Assembly: GCF_001017435.1 (NCBI RefSeq)
Contig: NZ_CP011371.1
Location: 3,472,001 to 3,536,000, forward strand
DNA from: Caldimonas brevitalea
GTDB taxonomy: Bacteria; Pseudomonadota; Gammaproteobacteria; Burkholderiales; Burkholderiaceae_C
Length of the DNA: 64,000 nucleotides
Direction of reading: 5' to 3'
Part shown: piece by piece, positions 26,718 through 35,620 of the stretch
Layout: every line of letters begins with the position of its first letter
How positions within the stretch are numbered: position 1 is the stretch's first letter
Made by a program: the position numbers and the translations under genes
Notes under the pieces: generated by a model
What the model was told of the DNA's origin: nothing
The model's input: only the letters and a program-made list of their open reading frames with translations
Database searches by the model: none

Positions 26718-27830
26718 ATGGAACTCGTCAACGCCACGCGCATGGAAGTGGGCCACACGCTGGGCCTGGAGCCGAGCGGGCGCGAGCTGCTGGTGATCGT
26801 CATCAAGGGCACCTTCCGGCTGCCGGCCACCGGCGAGCCGGTGCAGCTGCACGACGAGCAGCTGCCGCTGGTGATGGCCGACACCTTCACCGGTGAGCCC
26901 GGCTACTCGGCGCCGTATTTCGAGATCGACTTCGCCCCCCGCAAACACCGCTGCGACATCCTGCTGCAAGGCAGCGCCTACGCGCCGCAAGGGCGCCCGG
27001 TCGAGCGGGTCGGCGTGGGCCTGCAGGTCGGGCCGCTGCGCAAGACCTTTTCGGTGGTCGGCAACCGTCGCTGGGAGACCGGGCTGAGCGGCATCGGGTC
27101 CACCCCGCCGACGCCGTTCACCCGATGCTCGATTTCGTATGACGTCGCCTACGGCGGCGTGGACCAGGAACACGAGGACCCGGCGAAACACGACGCCTAT
27201 GCGCTCAACCCGGCTGGGCGCGGCTTCCGCAAGCACTTCAAGAGCGAATGGGTGGACGGCCGGCCGCTGCCCAATACGGAGGAGATCGGCCAGGAGGTGC
27301 GCCAGCCCGATGGCGACTACCGCCCGATGGCCTTCGGCCCCGTCGGCCGCGGCTGGGAGCCGAGGCGCCAGTGGGCGGGCACCTATGACCAGCAATGGCT
27401 CGACGACCACTTCCCCTTCCTGCCGCCCGACTTCGACGAACGCTACTACCAGGCGGCGCCGCCGGACCAGCAGATCGAGGTGCCCAGGGCTGCGCACGAA
27501 GTGGTGCTCTTGAACCTGACGGACGACGGCCACCGTCGGTTTCTGCTGCCGCACTTCGAGGCGCCCGTGCACATCTTCCCCCGCCACGGTGAACGCGAGA
27601 ACCTGAACGCGGCGCTGGACACCATCTGCTTCGAACCCGACCAGGGGCGCTTCACGATGAGCTGGCGGGTGACGCGCCCCTTGAAGAAGAACCTGTTCGA
27701 GATTGCACAGGTGCTGGTCGGCAAAAAGGGCCGCGAATGGTGGCAACGCCGTGATGAACTGAGCTTCCCGATTCCCGTCGTCATGGTGCCCATGCCGCCG
27801 GCGGAGGCGGCGCCCGCGAGCCCTGCATGA
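26718..27830 (+). CDS. DUF2169 family type VI effector adaptor
   Basis: A 370-residue DUF2169-type protein. The N-terminal ELLVIVIKGTFRLPATG and the middle RCSISYDVAYGGVDQEHE are typical of this family. In other bacteria DUF2169 proteins act as adaptors or chaperones that load PAAR-containing effectors onto VgrG. The gene starts 6 nt after the previous stop without its own Shine-Dalgarno, and its stop overlaps the next start (ATGA), so translation is coupled. Its place between vgrG and the PAAR-like effector gene supports the loading role. Confidence 0.85.
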   Translation: MELVNATRMEVGHTLGLEPSGRELLVIVIKGTFRLPATGEPVQLHDEQLPLVMADTFTGEPGYSAPYFEIDFAPRKHRCDILLQGSAYAPQGRPVERVGVGLQVGPLRKTFSVVGNRRWETGLSGIGSTPPTPFTRCSISYDVAYGGVDQEHEDPAKHDAYALNPAGRGFRKHFKSEWVDGRPLPNTEEIGQEVRQPDGDYRPMAFGPVGRGWEPRRQWAGTYDQQWLDDHFPFLPPDFDERYYQAAPPDQQIEVPRAAHEVVLLNLTDDGHRRFLLPHFEAPVHIFPRHGERENLNAALDTICFEPDQGRFTMSWRVTRPLKKNLFEIAQVLVGKKGREWWQRRDELSFPIPVVMVPMPPAEAAPASPA

Positions 27831-28855
27831 GCACCTACCCCCTCGCCTTTCACCGCACCGGGCTCGTGACCGCGGTCGGCCTCGAAGCCGCGTCGGCTTG
27901 CGCTGCAATGCGCTGCAAGCTCACCAACCCGAGCGAAACCCGCTTCATCGACTCGCGCGGCGAGTGGATCATGGCCCACCAGGTGCCGCTCGAGCAGCCG
28001 TGGCTGGGCCGGGCCAAGCTTGCCAAGATGGCGGCGATGGCGATACGCGAGGCCTTGAGCGACGTGCCCGCCGTCGACTGGCCGAACATCCCGCTGCTCT
28101 TGTGCGTGGCCGAGAAGGAGCGCCCCGGGCGCACGGATGGACTGGACGACACGCTGCCGCGCGACATCGAGCGTGAACTCGGTCAGTGCTTCGACGCACG
28201 CTCGGCCGTCGTGCCGCACGGACGGGTGGCGGTCGCTGTCGCGCTGTCGCAGGCCCGCGCCTTGATCTACCAGCAACGTGTGCCCTACGTCCTGATCGCT
28301 GCAGCCGACAGCCTGCTCAGCTGGCCCACGCTCTCTCATTACGACCAGCGACGGCGTTTGCTGACGGCGACCAACTCGAATGGGTTCCTCCCGGGCGAAG
28401 GCGCCGGTGCCCTGCTGGTCGGCCAGCCCAGCGGATCATCCTTTGAGCTGCACTGCCAAGGACTCGGCTTCGCGGTGGAGGACGCCCACATCGACTCCGA
28501 AGAACCGTTGCGGGCCGAGGGGCTGACGCAGGCCGTCAAGCACGCGCTCGCCGAGGCCGGTTGCGAGATGCACGACATCGACTACCGCATCACCGACCTC
28601 TCGGGCGAGCAGTACTACTTCAAGGAGGCGGCACTGGCACTGGCGCGCACCTTGCGGCGCCGCAAGGAAGAGTTCGACCTGTGGCATCCGGCCGAATGCA
28701 CCGGCGAGGCGGGCGCGCTGGCCGGCGCGGCCGTCATCGCCTTGGCCGACGCCGCGGGCCGCAAGGGCTACACGCGCGGCCCGGCGATCCTGGCCCACAT
28801 GGCGAACGACGGCGGCCAGCGCGCGGCCCTCGCCCTTCACTTCAGGAGCACCTAG
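27827..28855 (+). CDS. Degenerate beta-ketoacyl synthase-like protein of the type VI island
   Basis: A 342-residue thiolase-fold protein resembling 3-oxoacyl-ACP synthases (LIAAADSLLSWPTLSHYD; NSNGFLPGEGAGALLV). At the nucleophile position the usual ACSSS-like Cys motif is replaced by AVVPHGRVAVAVAL, so a condensing reaction is unlikely. Similar proteins sit between DUF2169 and PAAR effector genes in type VI loci such as the P. aeruginosa vgrG1b cluster. A structural role in effector loading is likely; that is inference. Its ATG overlaps the DUF2169 stop, and its TAG shares one base with the GTG start of the effector gene. Confidence 0.75.
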   Translation: MSTYPLAFHRTGLVTAVGLEAASACAAMRCKLTNPSETRFIDSRGEWIMAHQVPLEQPWLGRAKLAKMAAMAIREALSDVPAVDWPNIPLLLCVAEKERPGRTDGLDDTLPRDIERELGQCFDARSAVVPHGRVAVAVALSQARALIYQQRVPYVLIAAADSLLSWPTLSHYDQRRRLLTATNSNGFLPGEGAGALLVGQPSGSSFELHCQGLGFAVEDAHIDSEEPLRAEGLTQAVKHALAEAGCEMHDIDYRITDLSGEQYYFKEAALALARTLRRRKEEFDLWHPAECTGEAGALAGAAVIALADAAGRKGYTRGPAILAHMANDGGQRAALALHFRST

Positions 28856-30039
28856 TGGCGAACGAAGTTTTTGCCAACAACATGGAGGTGTCGTGCAAGG
28901 CCGCCGACGGCAAGTCGATTTGCGCCTTTCCCGACGTGTGCTTCACACCGCCCCAAACCCCCGCCACACCGCCCGGCGTTCCCATCCCCTACCCGAACAC
29001 CGGCATGGCCTCGGATTGCACCGATGGCTCGAGCACGGTCAAGATCTCGGGTCGAGAGGTGATGCTGAAGAACAAGTCGTACTTCAAGAGGAGCATGGGC
29101 GACGAAGCGGGTTGCGCGCCGAAGAAGGGGGTGATCACCAGCAAGAACATGGGCAAGGTGTATTTCATCGCCTGGTCCATGGACGTGAAGGTGGAAGGCG
29201 AGAACGTGGTCCGCAACATGGACATGACCACGCACAACCACGGGTCCACCGGCAACACCGGGCCGCAGATCTACCTGGACCGGATGGCGATGGCCAACAT
29301 CCCGGGCTGCGAAACCGAACGCCAGAACGTGAAGGACGCCTGCGAGCCGCCGGACGAGAAGGCGAAATGCCCGGACAACAAGGCGGTGGCAGACGCGAAG
29401 ACACGCAAGGACGCGCTGGGCACGGCGGCCAAGGGCAAACCGAAGGGCAGCCCCGCAGTGCTCGCCCATGAAGCGGCCAAGACGGCGTGGAACACCGAGA
29501 TGGACACCTTCTCGGCCGCCGTCAGCGCCGATCCTTGTCAGAAAAAACTGCGGTGTCTGTTGTCGCCGTACAGCCCGAAGAAGTGCTGCCCCGGCCAGAC
29601 CCCCCACCACCTCGTCGAGGCGGGCGCGTTCCACGACCAGGGTCGCGGCGGGAAAACCTGGAAGGACCTCGAGGAGGGTGGCTTCAAATACCAGGGCCGG
29701 TCGATCGCCGGCACGGAAAAGTACGACGCGAACAAGGCGCCCTGCATCTGTGTCGAAGGCGAAAGCCAACACCAGGCCAGCCACAAGCTGATGCACGAGG
29801 CGCAGAATGACTTGACCAACGACAGCCCGGCGGGCCCGCTGGCCCTGTGCGGCTCGTCGTTCTTGTCGGAAAAGACCGTCACGCTCGGACGGGCCCAGAG
29901 CAATGGCGCGCAAGCGGTGGTGACCGTGTTCCCCGACAGCGGCTGTGACCCGGGCTGCATCGAGGCCCAGTTGAAGAACTACCACGAGAAAACGTGCGGC
30001 ATGGCGCCCGGCCAGCCGATCCGCGCCGTGGAAGTGTGA
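28855..30039 (+). CDS. PAAR-like (DUF4150) effector with C-terminal HNH/GHH-type nuclease
   Basis: A 394-residue putative secreted toxin. Residues 1-140 are a DUF4150 PAAR-like tip (VFANNMEVSCKAADGKSICAF; SVCFTPPQTP-type Pro segment; DMTTHNHGSTGN). An Ala/Lys linker follows (about 160-230). The C-terminal domain contains TPHHLVEAGAFHD (His251-His252) and GESQHQASHKLMHE (His306, 310, 314), in the style of the GHH/HNH endonuclease superfamily. A Cys pair in KKCCPG could bind metal. The layout matches Tse7 of P. aeruginosa, a DNase. The GTG start has AGGAG 6 nt upstream. The next gene is the probable immunity gene. Confidence 0.8.
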   Translation: MANEVFANNMEVSCKAADGKSICAFPDVCFTPPQTPATPPGVPIPYPNTGMASDCTDGSSTVKISGREVMLKNKSYFKRSMGDEAGCAPKKGVITSKNMGKVYFIAWSMDVKVEGENVVRNMDMTTHNHGSTGNTGPQIYLDRMAMANIPGCETERQNVKDACEPPDEKAKCPDNKAVADAKTRKDALGTAAKGKPKGSPAVLAHEAAKTAWNTEMDTFSAAVSADPCQKKLRCLLSPYSPKKCCPGQTPHHLVEAGAFHDQGRGGKTWKDLEEGGFKYQGRSIAGTEKYDANKAPCICVEGESQHQASHKLMHEAQNDLTNDSPAGPLALCGSSFLSEKTVTLGRAQSNGAQAVVTVFPDSGCDPGCIEAQLKNYHEKTCGMAPGQPIRAVEV

Positions 30040-30059
30040 ACTGCAAGGAGCGACAGGCG

Positions 30060-30959
30060 ATGAACCTCGACGACACCCGCTACGTGCACATCACAGGCGC
30101 CGTCAATGCGGCCGGCCAGGGTATGGTGGTCTGCATCGAGGAGGAGTACGCCGAAGAGCGCGTGCAGCATGCGCATTTGATCGAATGGGACACCAAGCAA
30201 TGGCGCTACCGGACACGTGTGGATTGGGCGGCCGTGAGCGTCTGCGACACCGACTTCGGCTGGGTGGTCCTCGGCCCCCGGGGCCAGGCACTGGCGCTCA
30301 CGCCCGGCAGTGCCACGCAAGAGTCGGTTGACACGCCGGAAGAAGGCCCGGCGACCACCGGCCTGATGAGCCGCGTCAGGAACATCGACGGCGGCGTCTA
30401 TGCGGTCGGGATGCGGCGTCAACTCTACCTGCGCCACGCGACGGGCGTGTGGGAGCGGCAGGACGAAGGGCTACGGCGGACCTCGGCCGCCGAAGGTGTG
30501 GTCGGGCTGCAATCGATCGACGGCTTTGCCCGCGACGACCTCTACGCGGTGGGCTGGAAAGGCGAGATCTGGCGCGGCCGTCCCTCGCACTGGGAGCGCA
30601 TCGCCTCGCCCACCAACTTCGTGCTGGCCGACGTCTGTTGCGCCCCCGATGGGCAGGTGTACGCCGTCGGACAACGCGGGACTTTGCTGCGAGGCCGCGA
30701 ATCGAGGTGGGAACAACTCGAGTTCGAGGGGCCGAAGGAAGACTTCTGGGGCGCCGCATGGTACGGCGACCGGTTGCTGCTCAGCAGCCTCCGTTCGGTG
30801 TATGCCTACGACGGCCGCGAGTTGCAGCGCCTCGACATGGGCGAGATCGGCCTGCCCAGCTGCTACCACCTGAGTTCGCGCGGCGCCTGGTTGTGGTCGG
30901 TCGGATTGCGCTCCATCTCGGCGTTCGACGGCACGACATGGACGGAGCTTTCGGCATGA
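30060..30959 (+). CDS. Putative immunity protein with beta-propeller repeats (Tsi7 position)
   Basis: A 299-residue cytoplasmic protein without signal peptide. It contains blade-like repeats: VYAVGMRRQLYLRHATGVWE, LYAVGWKGEIWRGRPSHWER, VYAVGQRGTLLRGRESRWEQ and LLSSLRSVYAYDGRELQRL. The spacing (about 45 residues) suggests a beta-propeller. AAGGAG lies 11 nt before the ATG, 20 nt after the effector stop. Immediate position after a PAAR-nuclease gene is where its immunity gene is expected; in P. aeruginosa this slot is tsi7. Direct proof of neutralisation is absent. Confidence 0.65.
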   Translation: MNLDDTRYVHITGAVNAAGQGMVVCIEEEYAEERVQHAHLIEWDTKQWRYRTRVDWAAVSVCDTDFGWVVLGPRGQALALTPGSATQESVDTPEEGPATTGLMSRVRNIDGGVYAVGMRRQLYLRHATGVWERQDEGLRRTSAAEGVVGLQSIDGFARDDLYAVGWKGEIWRGRPSHWERIASPTNFVLADVCCAPDGQVYAVGQRGTLLRGRESRWEQLEFEGPKEDFWGAAWYGDRLLLSSLRSVYAYDGRELQRLDMGEIGLPSCYHLSSRGAWLWSVGLRSISAFDGTTWTELSA

Positions 30960-30972
30960 CGGAGCGACAGCC

Positions 30973-32223
30973 GTGAGTTCGCCGATTGTGTTGGTGGTCG
31001 AGCAGCACGCCGAAGACGCCGTTGCGTTGTTCAACGCCCGCTCGGCGCTGATCCAGGCCCCCCATGTCAAGCTGCACCATTTGGCCCGGCTGGACGAGCG
31101 CCTGGCGGCACACCTGGACGGATTGAAGGTGGCCGGCGACCTGGGCAGCCGCCTGGCGCTGCGCGCCCTCGAGCGCCCCGGCTCCGGCGAGATGTTCGTC
31201 GCCACCGCCACAGCGCTGACCGAACAGCATCATGGCGCGCTGCAGAAGTTGCTCGCCGTCGTGGAGACGGAAGCAGCGGCCCGGGCGGGATTGGCGGGCG
31301 CCTTCGGTTGGGTATCGGCTTTTCAGCTGCGCGACATCGCCGCCTCGCTGCTGGCCTCGAGCCACCCGTTCCAACGTCATCTGGGGCTGGTCGCCTGCGC
31401 CTTGCACCGGGTGGACCCCGGTGCGCCGATGGAAGCGGCGCTGACCGACCCCAACGCGAGCCTGAGGGCGCAAGCGCTGCGGATCGCGGGCGAGCTGGGG
31501 CGGGTCGACCTGCGGGAGCGCTGCCTCCTCGCGCTCGCCGACCCCCACGACGGCTGTCGCTTTCAGGCCGCCCGGTCGGCGCTACTCCTCGGCGACCGCC
31601 GCGCGGCGGTCACCGCGTTGGAAGGCTCCGCTTTGTCTCCTGGGCCGCGTCAACGGCCGGCCTTGCGTGTGCTGCTGAAGGCAGTGGCGCCGGACCATGC
31701 GCGCGCACTGTTGACCCGACTGACCGAGTCCGGCGCGCACCCGCGCGTGCTGGTCGATGCCATTGCCACGTCTGGAGATGTGCACTACGCCCCTTGGCTC
31801 CTCGAGCAGATGCAGGACCCGCGCCTTGCACGATTGTGCGGTGAGGCGTTCTGTACGCTGACCGGCCTGGACCTCGCCGCGTTGGACTTCGACACCCCTC
31901 CACCCGAGAACCTTGCTACCGGCCCGAACGACGAGCCCGACGACACCGACGTGGCACTGGACGAAGACGACGGCCTGGCCTGGCCGGACGCCGACAAGTT
32001 GAACGCCTGGTGGCAAACCAAAGGCCAGCAAACGCTGTGCAACGCGCCGACCTTCATCGGCAAGCCGCCCACGTCTTCGCACTGCCTGGACGTGCTGAAG
32101 ACCGGCTTCCAGCGGCAGCGCATCGCCGCCGCACAGCATCGGTGTCTGATCGAACCCGGCACCGCCCTGTTCAACACGTCGGCCCCCGCCCGCCGCCAGC
32201 AACGCCTGCTCGCGGCCCTGTAG
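30973..32223 (+). CDS. TIGR02270-type HEAT-repeat-like protein of the type VI island
   Basis: A 416-residue, largely alpha-helical protein. The middle part has HEAT-like helical pairs (HPFQRHLGLVACALHRVDPG; DPNASLRAQALRIAGELGRV; DPHDGCRFQAARSALLLGDR). An acidic linker (about 310-335) precedes the C-terminal WWQTKGQQTLCNAPTFIG segment. It resembles the TIGR02270 family that accompanies VgrG/PAAR loci; the function is unknown. The GTG at 30973 follows the immunity gene by 13 nt, with a GGAG nearby. It ends the island; the next gene is convergent. Confidence 0.7.
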   Translation: MSSPIVLVVEQHAEDAVALFNARSALIQAPHVKLHHLARLDERLAAHLDGLKVAGDLGSRLALRALERPGSGEMFVATATALTEQHHGALQKLLAVVETEAAARAGLAGAFGWVSAFQLRDIAASLLASSHPFQRHLGLVACALHRVDPGAPMEAALTDPNASLRAQALRIAGELGRVDLRERCLLALADPHDGCRFQAARSALLLGDRRAAVTALEGSALSPGPRQRPALRVLLKAVAPDHARALLTRLTESGAHPRVLVDAIATSGDVHYAPWLLEQMQDPRLARLCGEAFCTLTGLDLAALDFDTPPPENLATGPNDEPDDTDVALDEDDGLAWPDADKLNAWWQTKGQQTLCNAPTFIGKPPTSSHCLDVLKTGFQRQRIAAAQHRCLIEPGTALFNTSAPARRQQRLLAAL

Positions 32224-32313
32224 CGACAGCCCGCCGCGATGGCAGGCCGCTCCCGCATCTAGCGCGTGCCGCGCCTGGCCAGCGACAGCGCCGGCACTTG
32301 CGAACCTTTGCAA

Positions 32314-32346
32314 GGCACCCCGGGTCTCGCTCAGACCCGAGGTGCC
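32314..32346. terminator. Hairpin between convergent genes
   Basis: GGCACC-C-CGGGTCT and AGACCCG-A-GGTGCC form a 13-bp stem with one mismatch and a 5-nt loop between the type VI island and the peroxidase gene. No T-run follows on either side, so it is a possible bidirectional or Rho-assisted terminator. Confidence 0.5.
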
Positions 32347-32370
32347 GCTGTCGAACGCGCCGACCGGACC

Positions 32371-33819
32371 TTACGACGCCACGCCGGCGATCTTCAGGAA
32401 GTCACCCATCCGGAACCCGGGCCCCGTGATCGGCTTGAACGCCTTGTTGTCGCCGTGCAGCAAGCCGGTCTTGTCTTTCTTCAGCAGGCCGACCGTCACG
32501 TCCGCCACGATGGCCGCCCCCATCGGCCCGAGGCGTGCGCCGTTCTGCGTCACCTGGGCTTCCGCCAGCACGTAGTACCACAGCGGCGCCTCGCCGCCGA
32601 AGCGAGGATCGGTGAGGCCGATCTGGTCGTTGCTGAGGGGCGTTAGGCCGAGCTCACGTGCCACCGCCTGGCCGCTTGGGAGGCCGTAGCTCTTGCCGCG
32701 GATCAAGTTGCGCTGTGCCAGAACGGCTGCACCGCCGGACGGGATCGCAATCGGAGGCAGAGTGAACAGACCCGACGACAGCAAGGTGTCCACCTTGCGT
32801 GACACGTTGACCGGCGGCTGCGGATTGGACGTGCCGGGAATGTCGAAGAAGTTCGACCACTGGATGATGTTGGCCGCGGGAATCGGGCGCCCGCCCCGCA
32901 GGTCGTTGCCATCCGGGCTGAACACCTGCACGAACGCGGCCTGGGCCGCGCCGAGCGCATAAGCCCGACGCACCATCGAGTGACCGAAACGATAGGCCGC
33001 GACGCTGTACTCGACCGGCATCACCTTCTTGTTGGGGTTGTCGACGTCGTAGATGCCCAGCTCGCCTTTCACGGCGGCCGTCACGTTCGCCTGGCCGACG
33101 AAGCGGGGCAGGAAGTCGTGCAGGATCACCCACTGGTAGTGGAGGATGGTGGCCTGACGCGCTTGCGCGAAGTTCATGCCCCGGTCGATCATGGCGTTGT
33201 GGAACCGCGCGATGGCCACGTGCACCTGGGCCACCACCATGTTCTCGTCGTTGCGCCCTTCGAACAGCACCGCCGATCCATCCGGCCTGCGCTGCAGGTC
33301 GCGGCCGTCCGCACTCAGGCGGATACGTCCTTGCGCGTCATAGAGCTCGGGGTTGGCCACCGGGCCGCCGCCATAAACCGAGTCGAGATTCAAGTTGGGC
33401 TCGCGGCTGTTCTCCAACTCGCTCAGTGGCACCGGCGCGTCCTGCAAGGGCCGCCGGTCCAACGTCATGTCGTGGTCGATGAACTGGCCCAGGTAGGTGA
33501 AGCCTGCCGGCTCTCGGTTCGGGTTGTTGTTCTCGGGCGCGTTGAGGTCGAACATCGGACCTGCCGGCGAGCCGAGATCCACCAGCGCGGCGCTCGGTGG
33601 GCTGAATGGCGGCAGGTTGAACAGATGGCCGAAGGTGCCGGGCTTGGGCTTGGCCAGTTGTGGCGCCGCGACGGGGGCCACCTCGGCGCGACTTGCGACA
33701 GCCCCACGATGTGTAGCTTGACCAGAGTCGCCTCCGCCACAGGCACTCAGTAGCGCCGTGGCGAGTGCGACCAGCGTGAGTGTGCCCGCTTGGGGCACAC
33801 AAGGTTTGAGCTTGAACAT
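32371..33819 (-). CDS. Heme peroxidase family lipoprotein
   Basis: A 482-residue protein with a lipoprotein signal (LTLVALATALLSAC, lipid-modified Cys27) and an animal-type heme peroxidase domain. The distal side is FTYLGQFIDHDMTLD (Asp115, His116) and the proximal histidine lies in VAAYRFGHSMVRRAY (His280). Such bacterial peroxidases oxidise halides or small organics with H2O2. Residues 40-75 form a Pro/Ala linker that places the enzyme off the membrane. The start at 33819 follows AAGGAGGA by 7 nt; an upstream in-frame ATG is less likely. It is divergent from a DoxX-like membrane protein across a 531-bp gap. Physiological substrate unknown. Confidence 0.88.
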   Translation of the reverse strand: MFKLKPCVPQAGTLTLVALATALLSACGGGDSGQATHRGAVASRAEVAPVAAPQLAKPKPGTFGHLFNLPPFSPPSAALVDLGSPAGPMFDLNAPENNNPNREPAGFTYLGQFIDHDMTLDRRPLQDAPVPLSELENSREPNLNLDSVYGGGPVANPELYDAQGRIRLSADGRDLQRRPDGSAVLFEGRNDENMVVAQVHVAIARFHNAMIDRGMNFAQARQATILHYQWVILHDFLPRFVGQANVTAAVKGELGIYDVDNPNKKVMPVEYSVAAYRFGHSMVRRAYALGAAQAAFVQVFSPDGNDLRGGRPIPAANIIQWSNFFDIPGTSNPQPPVNVSRKVDTLLSSGLFTLPPIAIPSGGAAVLAQRNLIRGKSYGLPSGQAVARELGLTPLSNDQIGLTDPRFGGEAPLWYYVLAEAQVTQNGARLGPMGAAIVADVTVGLLKKDKTGLLHGDNKAFKPITGPGFRMGDFLKIAGVAS

Positions 33820-34350
33820 GAAGGGTTCCTCCTTGAACGGCATCTCTTGTGCCGTGATGCATCGAACATTCAAACCAAGTCCTGCACTGGTTCGACATTC
33901 GGTGCAGGTGCATCTACCTTAGGCTGAGCTTCCGGAAAATCCACCCTGTCCCCGCGGTCAAGGGGGCCCTCGAATCGATGCGCATCGGAACGATGGTGTC
34001 GTCCCGGTTCAGTCGTTCGATCGACTCATACGCGATGTGTGTAGTTGCACTCGCTCCATGCTTTGCGCATCGATCGCACGCAGAGGACCGTCCCTCCTCC
34101 GGGTGCGAACGCGATCACATTGCACCTGTTCATGATCGAGCAGCGAGTGACACAACGTTCGTGTTTACCCTTCCCGTGAGCAAGTGTTGCCGGCGCTGTC
34201 GGAGCCGAAGGGCCGCGACTATCTTCAAGGCAGCTCACGGCGCGTGTCTCGTTAGGTGCGAGACACGGCGGGATCGTGGGCGACGGATGGCGGCCTCCCT
34301 GGTCGCCTCGATCTGCAACCCACCAACCCTTTCGAGATCCGGTGTGCATC
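33820..34350. other. 531-bp divergent intergenic region without a gene
   Basis: This region separates the peroxidase and the DoxX-like gene. I see no open frame with coding character. It holds CGATGCGCATCG (12-bp palindrome, 33976-33987) and a hairpin at 34243-34267. Base composition is less GC-rich than its neighbours. Promoters for both genes must lie here but no confident -35/-10 pair stands out. Confidence 0.6.
34243..34267. promoter_or_regulatory. 9-bp inverted repeat upstream of the DoxX-like gene
   Basis: CGTGTCTCG and CGAGACACG are perfectly complementary with a 7-nt spacer, 84 nt before the start of the DoxX-like gene. This could be an operator for a dimeric regulator (TetR-like geometry) or an RNA hairpin in the leader. 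No cognate regulator gene is next to it. Confidence 0.5.
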
Positions 34351-35535
34351 ATGAAGAGTAGAAGCGCCTCTCCCCGCGAACGCGTTGCTGTGGCCTGCGT
34401 CGCCGCGACCGCCCTCTTGCTGAACTGCACGGGGGCATACGCTCACGTGAAGTGGTTCTCCAAGGTGGTCAACTGCACGTCGACCCCGCTGAACATCGGC
34501 AGCATCCTGGCGTCGCCGATGTTCGTCGCCTTGTTCATCGCTGCGCTCGCGGTGATGGCCGGGGTCTGCCGTGTCGACAAGTTGGCGGCCGAACGGTACC
34601 CCTACCTTCACCGATCGCCGTCCGTGCTGGAGCATCGGCGGGCAGACCGAGCGGCACTGCTGCTGCGGGTCGGCGTCGGCATCTACTTCCTCAGCGTGTT
34701 CCTGTATCGCGACGAGCGCCCTTTCATCCTCACGCCCGAGCTGTGGACGAAGGCGACCTGGGTGCCGCTGGTGCAACTGGCGATCGCCGCCGCGGTGCTG
34801 TCACGACACACGGTGCCGTTGGCAGCAGCCGGCATCTTGCTGCTGTATGGCAACGCGGTGGCGCTGTATGGCTGGTTCCACATGCTCGACTATCTCTACT
34901 TCATCGGCGTGGCGTCATTCCTGGCCATCAGTGTCAGCGAAGGACAGGTGCGGCCCTCGCTCGGCTTCACCTTGCTGCGCGTGTTGACCGGCTTCAGCCT
35001 GATGTGGGTGAGCGTCGAGAAGTGGGTCTACCCGTCGTGGACCTATGACATCCTCGCCCGCGACCTTGCCAACATCACGATGGGCCTCGACCCCCGATTC
35101 GTCGTGATGGCCGCCGGCTTCGTCGAGTTCAGCCTGGCCTTTCTGATCGTCTTCGGGCGACTGTCGGCCCGGGTGGCGGCGGTGGCGCTGCTGGCGCTCT
35201 TGATCGGCGCCATCCCGCTGGTGGGTATGCTGGACGCGGTCGGCCATGCCCCGCTGATCGTCGTCTTGCTCGTCTTCGCCGCCGGACCGAATCCTTTGGG
35301 CGCGGCGGGCCCGAACCATCTGCCGTGGAACGGACGCGCGCACGCGATCTCGTTTGCGGCCGGTGTCGTCGGGCTGATCGGCCTGTATCACGTGACGCAC
35401 GCCCTCGCCTATCCGCGGCTCGATAACGTCCTGTCGCTGAACATGCTGGTCGCCGCCGCGATGCTGATCCCACTGCGATGGGTCACGACGGTCGGTTGTG
35501 GGGTGCCCGCGCGACGGTATGCGGCGCAGATCTGA
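34351..35535 (+). CDS. DoxX-like integral membrane protein
   Basis: A 394-residue membrane protein of unknown function. A signal-like first segment (VAVACVAATALLLNCTGAYA) is followed by AHVKWFSKVVNC and about nine further hydrophobic helices, among them LLRVGVGIYFLSVFL and FVEFSLAFLIVFGRL. The helix pattern and LLRVLTGFSLMWVSVEKW recall the DoxX/DoxD group, which is linked in some bacteria to thiol or oxidative stress. No catalytic motif is visible. The start at ATG 34351 lacks a clear Shine-Dalgarno. Being divergent from a peroxidase may hint at shared oxidative control. Confidence 0.6.
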   Translation: MKSRSASPRERVAVACVAATALLLNCTGAYAHVKWFSKVVNCTSTPLNIGSILASPMFVALFIAALAVMAGVCRVDKLAAERYPYLHRSPSVLEHRRADRAALLLRVGVGIYFLSVFLYRDERPFILTPELWTKATWVPLVQLAIAAAVLSRHTVPLAAAGILLLYGNAVALYGWFHMLDYLYFIGVASFLAISVSEGQVRPSLGFTLLRVLTGFSLMWVSVEKWVYPSWTYDILARDLANITMGLDPRFVVMAAGFVEFSLAFLIVFGRLSARVAAVALLALLIGAIPLVGMLDAVGHAPLIVVLLVFAAGPNPLGAAGPNHLPWNGRAHAISFAAGVVGLIGLYHVTHALAYPRLDNVLSLNMLVAAAMLIPLRWVTTVGCGVPARRYAAQI

Positions 35536-35596
35536 GAGAACTGCTGCACAGGTGCACTTCAGCGACGACACCCCTGGCTGCGCGTCGCTGACAGAA

Positions 35597-35620
35597 GCGC
35601 CAACGTCAGGCCGTTGGCGC
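35597..35620. terminator. Hairpin at the dusA 3' end
   Basis: GCGCCAACG and CGTTGGCGC form a 9-bp stem around a 6-nt loop that contains the dusA stop codon. It lies between the convergent DoxX-like gene and dusA and may protect or end either transcript. No clear T-run follows. Confidence 0.45.

Noticed and set aside
23686..32223. Type VI island as a recently acquired foreign element
   Set aside because: GC content and codon use look like the neighbours, and no integrase, tRNA target or direct repeats flank it.
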